DNA from: Brevibacillus_D fluminis_A
GTDB lineage: Bacteria; Bacillota; Bacilli; Brevibacillales; Brevibacillaceae
Assembly: GCF_052072235.1 (NCBI RefSeq)
Contig: NZ_CM125436.1
Coordinates: 552,001-616,000, forward strand
Direction: 5' to 3'
Length of the DNA stretch: 64,000 nt
A program made the translations under genes and the position numbers. The notes below the pieces were generated by a model. The model was not told the origin of the DNA and ran no database searches. It saw only the letters and a list, made by a program, of their open reading frames with translations. This document shows positions 17,456-26,704 of the stretch, piece by piece (within the stretch, counting starts at the first letter, position 1; each line of letters starts with the position of its first letter).

Positions 17456-18142
17456 CTACTCTTCAGCAAACAGCATCACGATCTTGCTGAAAAACTGGGC
17501 GAGGTAGGTGAACAGATGCAGTGAGATGAAGGTGAGAAAAAAGCCGACGATGGCATAGATCCACGTTTGGAGGAAGGGATCTCCATCGACATGAAAAACA
17601 TTCAGCATGGTTTCGTCGAACAGGATGATTTGCGTGGTCGACTGGTCTGTCGTCTGCTCAATGAAATAGAGAAGCGGGGAAAACAGCAGGCTCAAGCTGA
17701 CGGCAATGAACGTAATCGAGATGACAAACGAAAGAATGCCGATAGGAAATTTGATCAGCAAAAGGAGCACGCTTTTCATGGTACGCGGATGTGTGGCATA
17801 AGCCCAGCATCTTTTGACCAATCCCAAACTGCTATGGCTGGACGATTGCCAACGCGAGTAGTCGACACGGACGCCCAGGACATAACGGATCAGCCCGATT
17901 TCAAAGTCCATGATCAGATTGGCGGCAAGCAAGAATAAGAGCAGGATGGGAAGTCCGATCAAAAATACAGGCGTGAGCCCGATCGATAACGCTAGGCATG
18001 CGATGGCGAAGACAAAATAAAAAATACCCAATGGAAACGACAGCAGCAAATAGGCCAGGCTTCGATACGCGTTCGAGTCCAGCATGATCGTGAAAAAGCT
18101 GGCTTTCTCCCTGGAGCGTGCGCTCGGGGGTAAAGCAATCAT
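17456..18142 (-). CDS. Stand-alone putative sensor-domain membrane protein
   Basis: 228 residues with two hydrophobic hairpin pairs (about residues 28-80 and 122-165) and a last helix near 195-220. The segment SLAYLLLSFPLGIFYFVF and its second copy in LLLIKFPIGILSFVISITFI match the pattern of the 'putative sensor' domain usually found at the N-terminus of histidine kinases. No kinase domain is present. AGGTGAT precedes ATG 18142. Lies 54 bases upstream of the MFS gene on the same strand, so co-transcription is possible. Confidence 0.6.
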   Translation of the reverse strand: MIALPPSARSREKASFFTIMLDSNAYRSLAYLLLSFPLGIFYFVFAIACLALSIGLTPVFLIGLPILLLFLLAANLIMDFEIGLIRYVLGVRVDYSRWQSSSHSSLGLVKRCWAYATHPRTMKSVLLLLIKFPIGILSFVISITFIAVSLSLLFSPLLYFIEQTTDQSTTQIILFDETMLNVFHVDGDPFLQTWIYAIVGFFLTFISLHLFTYLAQFFSKIVMLFAEE

Positions 18143-18339
18143 GATAAATCACCTACTTTACGGATCTCTACGAAAATTGTACCGGACAGAAGGATGCAGC
18201 GAGAATGGTCTGCGGAGGGAATTCGCCTCCGTCTCGAGACGGAACCGCCAAGGGCGGAATAGCGGGAAAAGATTCACTTATCGCACGGACGAAAACATTC
18301 GATAGTAGTAATAAGACGAAAACGGAGGGAGGGGCTCGT

Positions 18340-20184
18340 GTGAACGCGTCGATGAAGGAAGAGCTGCAGCGGTTGCTGGCGCATTTGGAGTCGCCGAATC
18401 TGGAGGGTGGGCATACAGAGTTGCTGAATGGCTCTGTTGTGTGTGAGAGCGGCATCCTGCGTGTCACCGATCCAAAAGCGGGCGGCCGCCATGCGTCCGT
18501 CGTCTCGACAGCACAGGTCAGGATTATCGTGAATGGCCAGGAAGCTGTCCAGCCGGTGGAGGTGCGGCAGGCGGATCGGCTTGAGGTGCGCATTTTGCAC
18601 GATAAAGCATATGAACTGACAGTCGCCGATGATGCGATGAGAGTGTATTTGCATGTGTTTACCGAAAACATGTATGAGCGGCGGCTTGCAGATTGTGGAC
18701 CAACGTTTTTTTATGTGCCCCAGAGCGAACTCGTGCCGTTAGCCGACAAAGGTACGATTGCGGCACAAGTGCGGCAGGAGCTGCAGGCGATAGCGATCAT
18801 CAGTCCGATCGAGGAAGAGGCTTTGCAGGAAGCGCTGCATGCTCCGTTTAGCACGGCCGTCGTCGTCGCAGCGGGCAAACCGGCCAAATTGGGACGGGAC
18901 GGATATATCGAGACGATGTTTCCTCATGCAACGGAGCAGCTGATCGCCGATTGGCAGCGCAAGGTCGATTACCGCGACCATGGCTTGATTCCGTCGGTAG
19001 CCGGCGGCGAGACGATCGCCATCGTTCACAAGGCGGTGCCCGGGGCGCCGGGAGTGGATCTGTTTGGCCGCGAAGTGCCGCCTCCTCCGGTATCGGACGT
19101 GCAGGTGGAGCTGCGGCGCAATGTTCGGATGGACGATACGGGTCGGGTTATTGCGCAAAAAGCGGGGCGACCATCGCTGACGGGCGATGCGGTCAAGATT
19201 TTTGACATTCAGACGGTGCACATTGTGGAAGGGGACGTGGATCTGACGGTAGGCAATGTGCTGTTCAACGGGGATGTGCTGATCAAAGGAGATGTGCAGG
19301 AAGGGATGCGCGTAGAGGCAACCGGCAACATTACGGTGCTCGGCAATGCTTTTTCCGCCGTATTGGTTTCGTGCCAGCATGTCTATATTCACGGTCATGC
19401 GACCAAGAGCCAGGTATATGGAGGCAGGCTCGGGCTTTTGTACAGCAAGGCGTACGAGCTGATCGGAAAAATCATGGCGCAGTACGATTCGTTGGAAAAA
19501 GAAACGAAAGCGGCACATGAGATGGCGGCGAAAAAGGGCCTCCATGTGACGATCGGGCAGATCGCATCGCTGCTGATCGAAAATCGTCATCCAGGTCTGC
19601 ACGGGGTGATCGGCGAGTTTTCCGAACTGATCGCAAGCGCAGGTGCGATGATCCCGTTGGAGTTCAAGCTGCTTGTCCGTATGCTGCGGCTTTTTGGCAA
19701 CAAGGAGCTGCTTGAGAGGATCAACAACTGGAACGACGTCCAGAAGATCCACGATTACTTGCAGCTCAGCAAGGTACAAATTGAAAACAGCGTGTTCGAG
19801 GAAAGCGACATTGTGGTCAGCTTTGCCAATCTGTCCCGACTCGAGACGAACGGCTCGCTTGTCGTCACGGGACAAGGATTGCTCAACTGCCAGGTTACCG
19901 TGAACAAAAACTGCTTGTTCAAAAGCCCGGACAGCAGTATCAAAGGAGGGCGGATTGTCGCCAAAGGACGCATTCATGCGTTCGAAGCGGGAACGCCGTT
20001 TGGGCGGAGCACCTATCTGGAGGTAGGCGAATCCGTCAAATTGAACAAGGCCGAGGGCGTCATCATCAAAGTAGGCGATCGTGTCGTACAAATCCCCGAT
20101 GAGCGGCACGATCTGTACTTCTCGCTGGACAAGCAGGGCAATCTGCATCAGGAGAAGAACCGGCACCGAGAGCGTCGCGCATAG
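18340..20184 (+). CDS. FapA / DUF342 family protein
   Basis: About 614 residues. The central and C-terminal part is a right-handed beta-helix-like DUF342/FapA region with regular V/G-rich repeats (for example VNVLFNGDVLIKGDVQEGM and ATGNITVLGNAF). A coiled segment (about residues 370-440) precedes the last repeats. GTG 18340 follows GGAGGGAGGGG; the open frame extends 45 codons upstream without a better start. Family members are linked to cell-size control and flagellar assembly, but no flagellar genes are nearby, so the role is uncertain. A terminator follows. Confidence 0.8.
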   Translation: MNASMKEELQRLLAHLESPNLEGGHTELLNGSVVCESGILRVTDPKAGGRHASVVSTAQVRIIVNGQEAVQPVEVRQADRLEVRILHDKAYELTVADDAMRVYLHVFTENMYERRLADCGPTFFYVPQSELVPLADKGTIAAQVRQELQAIAIISPIEEEALQEALHAPFSTAVVVAAGKPAKLGRDGYIETMFPHATEQLIADWQRKVDYRDHGLIPSVAGGETIAIVHKAVPGAPGVDLFGREVPPPPVSDVQVELRRNVRMDDTGRVIAQKAGRPSLTGDAVKIFDIQTVHIVEGDVDLTVGNVLFNGDVLIKGDVQEGMRVEATGNITVLGNAFSAVLVSCQHVYIHGHATKSQVYGGRLGLLYSKAYELIGKIMAQYDSLEKETKAAHEMAAKKGLHVTIGQIASLLIENRHPGLHGVIGEFSELIASAGAMIPLEFKLLVRMLRLFGNKELLERINNWNDVQKIHDYLQLSKVQIENSVFEESDIVVSFANLSRLETNGSLVVTGQGLLNCQVTVNKNCLFKSPDSSIKGGRIVAKGRIHAFEAGTPFGRSTYLEVGESVKLNKAEGVIIKVGDRVVQIPDERHDLYFSLDKQGNLHQEKNRHRERRA

Positions 20185-20197
20185 GTTTCCTCATAGG

Positions 20198-20231
20198 AAA
20201 AAGCCTGCCCCGTAATGGAGGCAGGCTTTTC
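20198..20231. terminator. Bidirectional terminator between fapA-like gene and M29 aminopeptidase
   Basis: AAAAAGCCTGCC and GGCAGGCTTTT pair around CCGTAATGGA-type loop sequence, with A and T tracts on both sides. Serves convergent genes. Confidence 0.88.
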
Positions 20232-20242
20232 GCGCGATTGCG

Positions 20243-21355
20243 TTACACCAGGTTTTCCGGATTCAGGCCTTCGAGAGCCGGGATGACGAAGCGGCCGTCT
20301 TTGCGGATCAGCACGTCGTCGAACCAGATTTCGCCGCCGCCGTACTCAGGGCGCTGGATTTGCACCAGATCCCAGTGGATGGAGGAGCGGTTGCCGTTGT
20401 CGGCTACATCGTACGCATTGCCTGGCGTGAAGTGGAAGCTGCCGGCGATTTTTTCATCGAACAAAATGTCTTGCATCGGATGCAGGATGTGCGGGTTGAT
20501 GCCGATCGCGAATTCGCCGATGTAGCGCGCGCCTTCGTCGGTATCGAGAATTTCGTTGATGAGCTTCGTGTTGCTGCTGGTCGCTTCAACGATCTTTCCT
20601 TTGGAGAAGGTGAACCTGATATCGGTGAACGATGTGCTGTGGTAGTTGGACGCAGCGTTGTAGGAAATGGTGCCCTCAACGGAATCCAGTACCGGGGACG
20701 TGTAAACCTCGCCGTCCGGGATGTTGCGGTGGCCGTCGCATTTGATCGCAGGGATGCCTTTGATCGAGAAGCGCAGATCGGTGCCCGGCGCTTTGATATG
20801 GACGCGGTCGGTTTTCTCCATCAATTCGACGAGCGGGTCCATCGCTTTGGACATTTTCGCGTAGTCGAGGTTGCATACGTTGAAATAGAACGTCTCGAAC
20901 GATTCGAGGCTCATGTTGGAGAGCTGTGCCATCGATTGGTTCGGATAGCGCAGAACGACCCAGCGTTTGTTCGGGATGCGGTCGCCGAAGTGGACTTTTT
21001 TGTAGAAAATGCGGGAATACAAGCCCATTTTCTCTTCCGGGATGTCGGAGTATTCATTGATGTTCTCATAAGCGCGTACGGCAATGTAAGCGTCTACATC
21101 CTGCATGCGAGACAGCTCGTGCTTGGCCATCAGCTCCATGTGCTCTTCGCTGGTGCCCTGGATCATGGCGCGCATGACTTGCTGATCTTTGATCGTCACC
21201 AACGGCAGGGCGCCAACAGCAAACGACTCGCGGACGAGAGCGCGAACCATTTCAGGCTGCAAGCCGATGTTTTCGATCAAGACTTTTTCACCAGGCTGCA
21301 GGTTGAGCGAGTAGCGAACCAGACGGCTGGCCAATTCATTAATGCGCAGGTCCAT
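20243..21355 (-). CDS. M29-family aminopeptidase (AmpS/aminopeptidase T)
   Basis: About 370 residues, matching thermophilic aminopeptidases of family M29, which use two metal ions to release N-terminal residues. Family metal-site segments are visible: DGHRNIPDGEVYTSPV supplies Glu, FAIGINPHI and SSIHWDLV supply His and Asp. AGGGAG touches the ATG at 21364 and sits 9 bases before ATG 21355, so the latter is preferred. It follows the alcohol dehydrogenase gene on the same strand by about 60 bases. Confidence 0.88.
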   Translation of the reverse strand: MDLRINELASRLVRYSLNLQPGEKVLIENIGLQPEMVRALVRESFAVGALPLVTIKDQQVMRAMIQGTSEEHMELMAKHELSRMQDVDAYIAVRAYENINEYSDIPEEKMGLYSRIFYKKVHFGDRIPNKRWVVLRYPNQSMAQLSNMSLESFETFYFNVCNLDYAKMSKAMDPLVELMEKTDRVHIKAPGTDLRFSIKGIPAIKCDGHRNIPDGEVYTSPVLDSVEGTISYNAASNYHSTSFTDIRFTFSKGKIVEATSSNTKLINEILDTDEGARYIGEFAIGINPHILHPMQDILFDEKIAGSFHFTPGNAYDVADNGNRSSIHWDLVQIQRPEYGGGEIWFDDVLIRKDGRFVIPALEGLNPENLV

Positions 21356-21414
21356 TTCAGTCATCTCCCTATATTAAAAAATATTTTATTGAAAAATTCT
21401 CTTCAATTTGAAGT

Positions 21415-22614
21415 TTAATAGCAGGCTTCATAGATTGCAAGCACATCACGGAACGTAATGGGCCGCGAACCGGCGATGCTGCCGCTTCCTCTGCCGCCGA
21501 TGCGGATCGCGTCTTCCGCCAGCGTCTTTAGCGCAGCGTGCGGGATGCCGAAATCAGCGAGCCGTTCGGTGATTCCGAGACGGGCAAACCAGGCCGCAAC
21601 GGCATCAATCGTATCGGAAGCGGCTTGCTGATCATCAGGATGCGTGACGCCGAAGCACTGACGGCCCATTCGCGCCAGCCGATCCGGCCTGTCATGAGCA
21701 ATGATTTGGCGGAAATAAGGCAGGGTCAAAATCGACAGCCCGCGCCCGTGCGAAATATCGAAATGCCCGCTGAGCGGATGCTCTAGTTGATGGAGCGGAT
21801 AGCCTGCTCCACGTCCGGCTAATGTGAAGGGGCTGATCGCGAGCGTGCTTGCCCATAAGAGCGTCGAGCGCGCTTCTTCATGCTCAGGCTCCGCAACGGC
21901 GATAGGCGCAAAGTGGACGACCTGGCGAATCAAAGACTCGGTGATCCCGTCCTGGACGTGCGTGCCCGGAGCGCTGATGAGATAAGCTTCGAAAAGATGG
22001 GAGAAAATATCGGCAGATGACTCAGCCGTTACACGCGGCGGGACGCTATAGGTCAGTGTCGGATCAAGCAATGCCGTTCTCGGGAAAAGAGCAGGCGCGC
22101 TCATCGAAGATTTTTCATGTGTGTCCCAATGTGTCAGCACGCTTTTTTCATTCGCTTCCGAACCTGTCGCCGCAACGGTTGGGACGGTGATGATTGGCAG
22201 CGCATCGGTGATCGTGGCAAGCTGTGCGAACAAGCCGTTCGGATTTCCTCTCATATAGTCATAGGCGGGGCGCTGCGATTTGGCGGTCAGCGCGATCATT
22301 TTCGCGGCATCCATGACGGAGCCGCCGCCGATGGCGATGACCAGATCGCACGCATGCTCACGAGCCAAGGCGGCACCCGCATCGACGGAAGAAGTGCGAG
22401 GATTGGGTTCGATACGGTCATATAAAACAGGAGTAACATTCGATTCGGTCAAGTATTGGATGGCCCGCTGCAAAATGCCAGCAGCCCGGACGGCTTTTCC
22501 GCCTGTGACGAGCAGCGCTTTATGTCCCAGCTTGGCTGCTTCGCTGCCAATTTTCGTTAATTCACCGCACCCAAACAGGACGCGGGTAGGAAAAGAAACT
22601 TCATACGGAATCAT
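21415..22614 (-). CDS. Iron-containing alcohol dehydrogenase (butanol dehydrogenase-like)
   Basis: 399 residues of the type III alcohol dehydrogenase family. The NAD(P) motif GGGSVMDAAK is at about 97-106, and VAATGSEAN near 149 matches the family TxATGSE signature. Metal ligands fit the Asp and His of SSADIFSHLFE and the His of YPLHQLEHPL and FDISHGRGL. Probably reduces aldehydes with NADPH; substrate unknown. Divergent from purC and probably transcribed with the aminopeptidase. Confidence 0.85.
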   Translation of the reverse strand: MIPYEVSFPTRVLFGCGELTKIGSEAAKLGHKALLVTGGKAVRAAGILQRAIQYLTESNVTPVLYDRIEPNPRTSSVDAGAALAREHACDLVIAIGGGSVMDAAKMIALTAKSQRPAYDYMRGNPNGLFAQLATITDALPIITVPTVAATGSEANEKSVLTHWDTHEKSSMSAPALFPRTALLDPTLTYSVPPRVTAESSADIFSHLFEAYLISAPGTHVQDGITESLIRQVVHFAPIAVAEPEHEEARSTLLWASTLAISPFTLAGRGAGYPLHQLEHPLSGHFDISHGRGLSILTLPYFRQIIAHDRPDRLARMGRQCFGVTHPDDQQAASDTIDAVAAWFARLGITERLADFGIPHAALKTLAEDAIRIGGRGSGSIAGSRPITFRDVLAIYEACY

Positions 22615-22699
22615 GGCAACCTCCTTTTGCGGCTTGTATGTACGTGGTTAGTGTATCACAAGATGCTGAAAGCGACGACTTGCGAGGGTGACTAACGGA

Positions 22700-22795
22700 A
22701 AATCCGAACATTTGTCGATCCTATTAACGAGATTTTTCGTTGAAAAATGCGTATGTTTATGGTTTAATCAGAATGTAATGTTCGTGAAATGACGT
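22700..22795 (+). promoter_or_regulatory. PurR boxes and promoter of purCSQLFMN
   Basis: AATCCGAACATTT (22701-22713) is a close PurBox match. A promoter follows: TTGAAA 22740-22745, 17 bases, TTTAAT 22763-22768. An inverted box TAATGTTCGTGA (22776-22787) lies just after the -10. The 33 bases 22763-22795 match 26 of 33 bases of the purH promoter at 45835-45867. Confidence 0.75.
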
Positions 22796-22833
22796 AAAAA
22801 CCCGAACTATATTCGCGGGAAGGAGACTTCACA

Positions 22834-23553
22834 GTGGAAAAACAAGAACAGCTGTATGAAGGAAAGGCAAAGAGGGTCTATCGGACTTCCAACCCGGACG
22901 TGTACTGGATCGAGTATAAAGATGACGCTACGGCGTTTAATGGCGAGAAAAAAGGGACCATCACAGGAAAAGGTGAATTGAACAACCGGATCAGCTCCAT
23001 CTTTTTCACGATGCTGAAGGAGAAGGGGATCGAGAACCATTTCGTCGAGCAGCTGTCCAATCATGAACAGCTGGTGCGCCGAGTGGAGATCGTTCCATTG
23101 GAAGTCGTCGTCCGCAACGTGGCGGCCGGCTCGCTGGCGAAGCGATTGGGCTTTGAAGAAGGAACGGTTTTGGCTCATCCGATTGTTGAGTTTTACTATA
23201 AAGACGACGCGCTCGGCGATCCGCTGGTAAACAATGCGCACATCAAGCTGCTCGGCATCGCCAGCGAAGAAGATGTACGCTATCTCGAGGAGCTGGGCTT
23301 GAAAGTAAATGAAGTGCTGCGCCCTTATTTGGCAGAGCGCAATGTCATGCTGATTGACTTCAAACTGGAATTCGGCCGCACGCCGGATGGCAAAATCATT
23401 CTGGCTGACGAGATTTCGCCGGACACATGCCGCTTCTGGGATGCCGAAACAAAAGAAAAGCTGGACAAAGACCGTTTCCGCCGCGATTTGGGAAATGTAG
23501 AAGAAGCTTATCAAGAAATGTTGCGACGTATAGGAGGAAAAGAACATGTGTAA
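22834..23553 (+). CDS. purC: SAICAR synthase
   Basis: ATP-dependent ligation of aspartate to CAIR. 239 residues with the expected LYEGKAKRVY start, NNRIS motif near residue 50, and the LIDFKLEFGR and ADEISPDTCRFWD signatures. GTG 22834 follows GGAAGGAG. First gene of a tight seven-gene operon whose members mostly overlap. Confidence 0.97.
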   Translation: MEKQEQLYEGKAKRVYRTSNPDVYWIEYKDDATAFNGEKKGTITGKGELNNRISSIFFTMLKEKGIENHFVEQLSNHEQLVRRVEIVPLEVVVRNVAAGSLAKRLGFEEGTVLAHPIVEFYYKDDALGDPLVNNAHIKLLGIASEEDVRYLEELGLKVNEVLRPYLAERNVMLIDFKLEFGRTPDGKIILADEISPDTCRFWDAETKEKLDKDRFRRDLGNVEEAYQEMLRRIGGKEHV

Positions 23554-23794
23554 AGCGATCGTATATGTAACTCTGCGTGAAAGCGTATTGGACCCGCAAG
23601 GACAGGCTGTAAAAGGTGCGCTCCACACGCTTGGCTTCGATGAAGTGAATGAAGTGCGCATCGGCAAATATATGGAAGTGATGCTCGACACGGCAGATCG
23701 CGCGCAGGCTGAAGAGCGCGTGAAGGAGATGTGCGAGAAGCTTTTGGCAAATACCGTCATCGAAGATTACCGCTTCGAGATTGTGGAGGGCTGA
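23546..23794 (+). CDS. purS: FGAM synthase subunit PurS
   Basis: 82-residue small subunit that links PurL and PurQ and channels ammonia. Family features VYVTLRESVLDPQG and VRIGKYMEV are clear. Overlaps the purC end by 8 bases, with AGGAGG upstream. Confidence 0.96.
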   Translation: MCKAIVYVTLRESVLDPQGQAVKGALHTLGFDEVNEVRIGKYMEVMLDTADRAQAEERVKEMCEKLLANTVIEDYRFEIVEG

Positions 23795-23796
23795 GC

Positions 23797-24483
23797 ATGC
23801 GCGTAGCAGTCATTGTTTTTCCGGGTTCGAACGCGGACGTCGACATGTACAACGCCGTCGAAGACATCATGGGCGTTCCTGTCGACTACGTCTTCCACTC
23901 GGAGAACGATCTATCCAACTATGATGTGATTTTGTTGCCCGGGGGTTTTTCCTACGGTGACTACCTGCGCTGCGGCGCTGTCGCACGCTTTTCTCCGGTC
24001 ATGGAGCAAGTGATCAAGGCGGCTGACGAGGGCAAGCTGGTGATGGGCGTGTGCAACGGATTCCAGATTTTGACCGAGGCGGGCCTTTTGCCAGGTGTCT
24101 TGCTGCGCAACCGTTCCCTGAAGTTCCGCTGCACCTTGTCCAAGCTGCGCGTAAGCAACAACGACACGGCTTTTACCAAAGACTATGGGCTGGATGAAGT
24201 GATCGACGTTCCGATCGCTCACGGTGAGGGCAACTACTACTGCGACGAAGAAACATTGAACAAATTGAAAGCGAACAATCAGATCGTCTTCCGTTACGAG
24301 GGTGAAAATCCAAACGGGTCGATTGACGATATTGCAGGAATTATGAATGAGCGGGGAAATGTATTGGGCATGATGCCGCATCCGGAGCGCGCTGTCCATG
24401 AATGGATGACGTCCGATGACGGCAAACGCATCTTTACCTCGATCTTGAAGACTTGGAGGGAACGAAACGGTGTCACAGCATAA
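23797..24483 (+). CDS. purQ: FGAM synthase subunit PurQ (glutaminase)
   Basis: 228-residue class I glutamine amidotransferase that supplies ammonia to PurL. Starts MRVAVIVFPGSNADVD; the nucleophile Cys is in MGVCNGFQIL (about residue 86) and the His-Glu pair in MMPHPERA. GGAGGG lies 6 bases before ATG 23797. An upstream in-frame ATG inside purS is not needed. Its end overlaps purL by 14 bases. Confidence 0.96.
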   Translation: MRVAVIVFPGSNADVDMYNAVEDIMGVPVDYVFHSENDLSNYDVILLPGGFSYGDYLRCGAVARFSPVMEQVIKAADEGKLVMGVCNGFQILTEAGLLPGVLLRNRSLKFRCTLSKLRVSNNDTAFTKDYGLDEVIDVPIAHGEGNYYCDEETLNKLKANNQIVFRYEGENPNGSIDDIAGIMNERGNVLGMMPHPERAVHEWMTSDDGKRIFTSILKTWRERNGVTA

Positions 24484-26704
24484 AGAACCTACGTCAGCAC
24501 AAATCGCTGAACAGCGCCTCTATCGCGAAATCGGCCTGACCGACGAAGAATATCAACGCGTGGTTGACCTGCTGGGTCGCCAACCGAACTGGACAGAGAC
24601 TGGCCTTTACAGCGTCATGTGGTCCGAACATTGTTCCTATAAAAATTCCAAGCCTGTGCTGCGCAAATTCCCGACCAAAGGGCCGCGCGTATTGCAAGGA
24701 CCTGGTGAAGGTGCGGGTATCGTCGATATCGGCGATAACCAAGCCGTCGTGTTCAAAATCGAGAGCCATAACCATCCATCGGCGATCGAGCCGTACCAAG
24801 GCGCAGCAACCGGCGTGGGCGGGATCATCCGCGACGTGTTCTCCATGGGCGCTCGTCCGATCGCGATGCTCAATTCGCTGCGATTCGGCGAACTGCAAAC
24901 GCCGCGCGTCAAATATTTGTTTGAAAATGTCGTAGCCGGTATCGCAGGCTATGGCAACTGCATCGGGATTCCAACGGTAGGCGGCGAGGTCTGCTTTGAC
25001 CCGACGTATGAAGGCAACCCGTTGGTCAACGCAATGTGCGTCGGCTTGATCAATCACGATGAAATCCAAAAAGGCGTGGCCAAAGGGATCGGCAACCCAG
25101 TGATCTATGTCGGCGCCAGCACGGGCCGCGACGGTATCCATGGCGCGACCTTCGCTTCCGAAGAATTGACTGAGGAATCGGAGAAAAAGCGTCCGGCGGT
25201 ACAAGTCGGCGACCCGTTCATGGAAAAATTGCTGCTGGAAGCGTGCCTGGAGCTGATCAAGTCCGGAGCGGTCGTAGGGATTCAGGACATGGGTGCTGCC
25301 GGTCTGACTTCTTCCAGCGCAGAGATGGCGTCCAAAGCAGGAAACGGGATCGAAATGAACCTCGACCTCGTGCCACAGCGTGAAGCGGGCATGAGCGCGT
25401 ATGAAATGATGCTGTCCGAGTCCCAGGAGCGCATGCTCGTCGTTGTGGAAAAAGGGCGCGAAGCGGAAGTAAAAGCGATTTTTGACAAGTGGGGGCTGCA
25501 CTCCGCTGTAGTTGGCCGCGTGACCGAAGATGGCCGCCTGCGCCTGCTCCATAAAGGAGAAGTCGTCTGCGATGTGCCTGTAGACACGCTCGCGGAAGAC
25601 GCGCCTGTGTACCACAAGCCATCGGCTGTGCCAGCTTACTATGAAGCAAACGCAACTGTCGATACAACCGATTTGCCGCAGCCGGCAGATTTGAACAAAA
25701 CATTGGTCGATGTGCTGAAACAGCCGACCGTTGCCAGCAAACGCTGGGTATATGAGCAGTATGACCATATCGTGCGTGCGGGCACAGCTGTAAAGCCTGG
25801 CTCTGACGCAGCGGTAGTTGTCATTCGCGGCACGCGCAAAGCGCTGGCGATGACGACCGACTGCAATGCGCGCTATGTGTACCTCGATCCGCAAGTGGGC
25901 GGCGCGATTGCCGTAGCGGAAGCGGCGCGCAACGTGGTGTGCTCCGGTGCGGAGCCACTCGCGATCACCGACTGCCTCAACTTTGGCAGCCCGGAAAAGC
26001 CGGAGGTATTCTGGCAGTTTGAAAAATCGGCAGAAGGCATGAGCGAAGCGTGCCTCGCCCTCGAAACGCCTGTTATCGGCGGCAACGTTTCTTTCTACAA
26101 TGAACGCAGCGGCGATGCGATCTACCCAACTCCGACTGTCGGCATGGTTGGCCTGATCGCAGACGTTGATCATATAACCACACAAGAATTCAAACAAGCG
26201 GGCGATACCATCATCCTCCTGGGCGATACGTATGGCGAGCTGGGCGGCAGCGAATACCAAAAGCTCGCACTCGGCAAAATCGCAGGCCGCCCGCCGCAAA
26301 TCGATCTGAAAAAAGAAGCGGCGCTGCAAAAACTGGTTTTGGACGCGATTCGTCAAGGTTTGGTACAATCAGCGCATGACCTGTCTGAGGGCGGTTTGGC
26401 TGTGGCGTTGGCAGAGTCCAGCTTTGGCAAGGAGATCGGTGCAACCGTCTCCCTCACAACCGATTTGCGCGATGATGTCTTGCTTTTCAGCGAGTCGCAA
26501 TCCCGCATTTTGATCAGCGTGAAAGCTGACCAGGCGGAAGCGGTTCTCGCGCTGGCAAAAGAGCGCGGCGTTCCGGCTGCGGCAATCGGTTCTACAGGTG
26601 GCAACGAGTTCAAGATTACGATCAACGATCGGGCAGCTGTCGATGCCCCGCTCGCTCTTCTGAAGGCAGCCTGGAGGGATGCGATTCCATGTTTGATAAG
26701 CTGA
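24470..26704 (+). CDS. purL: FGAM synthase subunit PurL
   Basis: 744-residue small-type PurL that uses ATP to amidate FGAR, acting with PurS and PurQ. Conserved segments include WSEHCSYKNSKP, IESHNHPSAIEPYQGAATG and DMGAAGLTSSSAEMA, plus the second-half repeat with GGNVSFYNE. GTG 24470 has GGAGGG 8 bases before it, inside purQ. Overlaps purF by 16 bases. Confidence 0.97.
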   Translation: MSQHKEPTSAQIAEQRLYREIGLTDEEYQRVVDLLGRQPNWTETGLYSVMWSEHCSYKNSKPVLRKFPTKGPRVLQGPGEGAGIVDIGDNQAVVFKIESHNHPSAIEPYQGAATGVGGIIRDVFSMGARPIAMLNSLRFGELQTPRVKYLFENVVAGIAGYGNCIGIPTVGGEVCFDPTYEGNPLVNAMCVGLINHDEIQKGVAKGIGNPVIYVGASTGRDGIHGATFASEELTEESEKKRPAVQVGDPFMEKLLLEACLELIKSGAVVGIQDMGAAGLTSSSAEMASKAGNGIEMNLDLVPQREAGMSAYEMMLSESQERMLVVVEKGREAEVKAIFDKWGLHSAVVGRVTEDGRLRLLHKGEVVCDVPVDTLAEDAPVYHKPSAVPAYYEANATVDTTDLPQPADLNKTLVDVLKQPTVASKRWVYEQYDHIVRAGTAVKPGSDAAVVVIRGTRKALAMTTDCNARYVYLDPQVGGAIAVAEAARNVVCSGAEPLAITDCLNFGSPEKPEVFWQFEKSAEGMSEACLALETPVIGGNVSFYNERSGDAIYPTPTVGMVGLIADVDHITTQEFKQAGDTIILLGDTYGELGGSEYQKLALGKIAGRPPQIDLKKEAALQKLVLDAIRQGLVQSAHDLSEGGLAVALAESSFGKEIGATVSLTTDLRDDVLLFSESQSRILISVKADQAEAVLALAKERGVPAAAIGSTGGNEFKITINDRAAVDAPLALLKAAWRDAIPCLIS

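Noticed and set aside
24494..26368. Minus-strand open frame of 624 codons
   Set aside because: Lies wholly opposite purL, which has all family motifs; long antisense frames are common in GC-rich, codon-biased genes.
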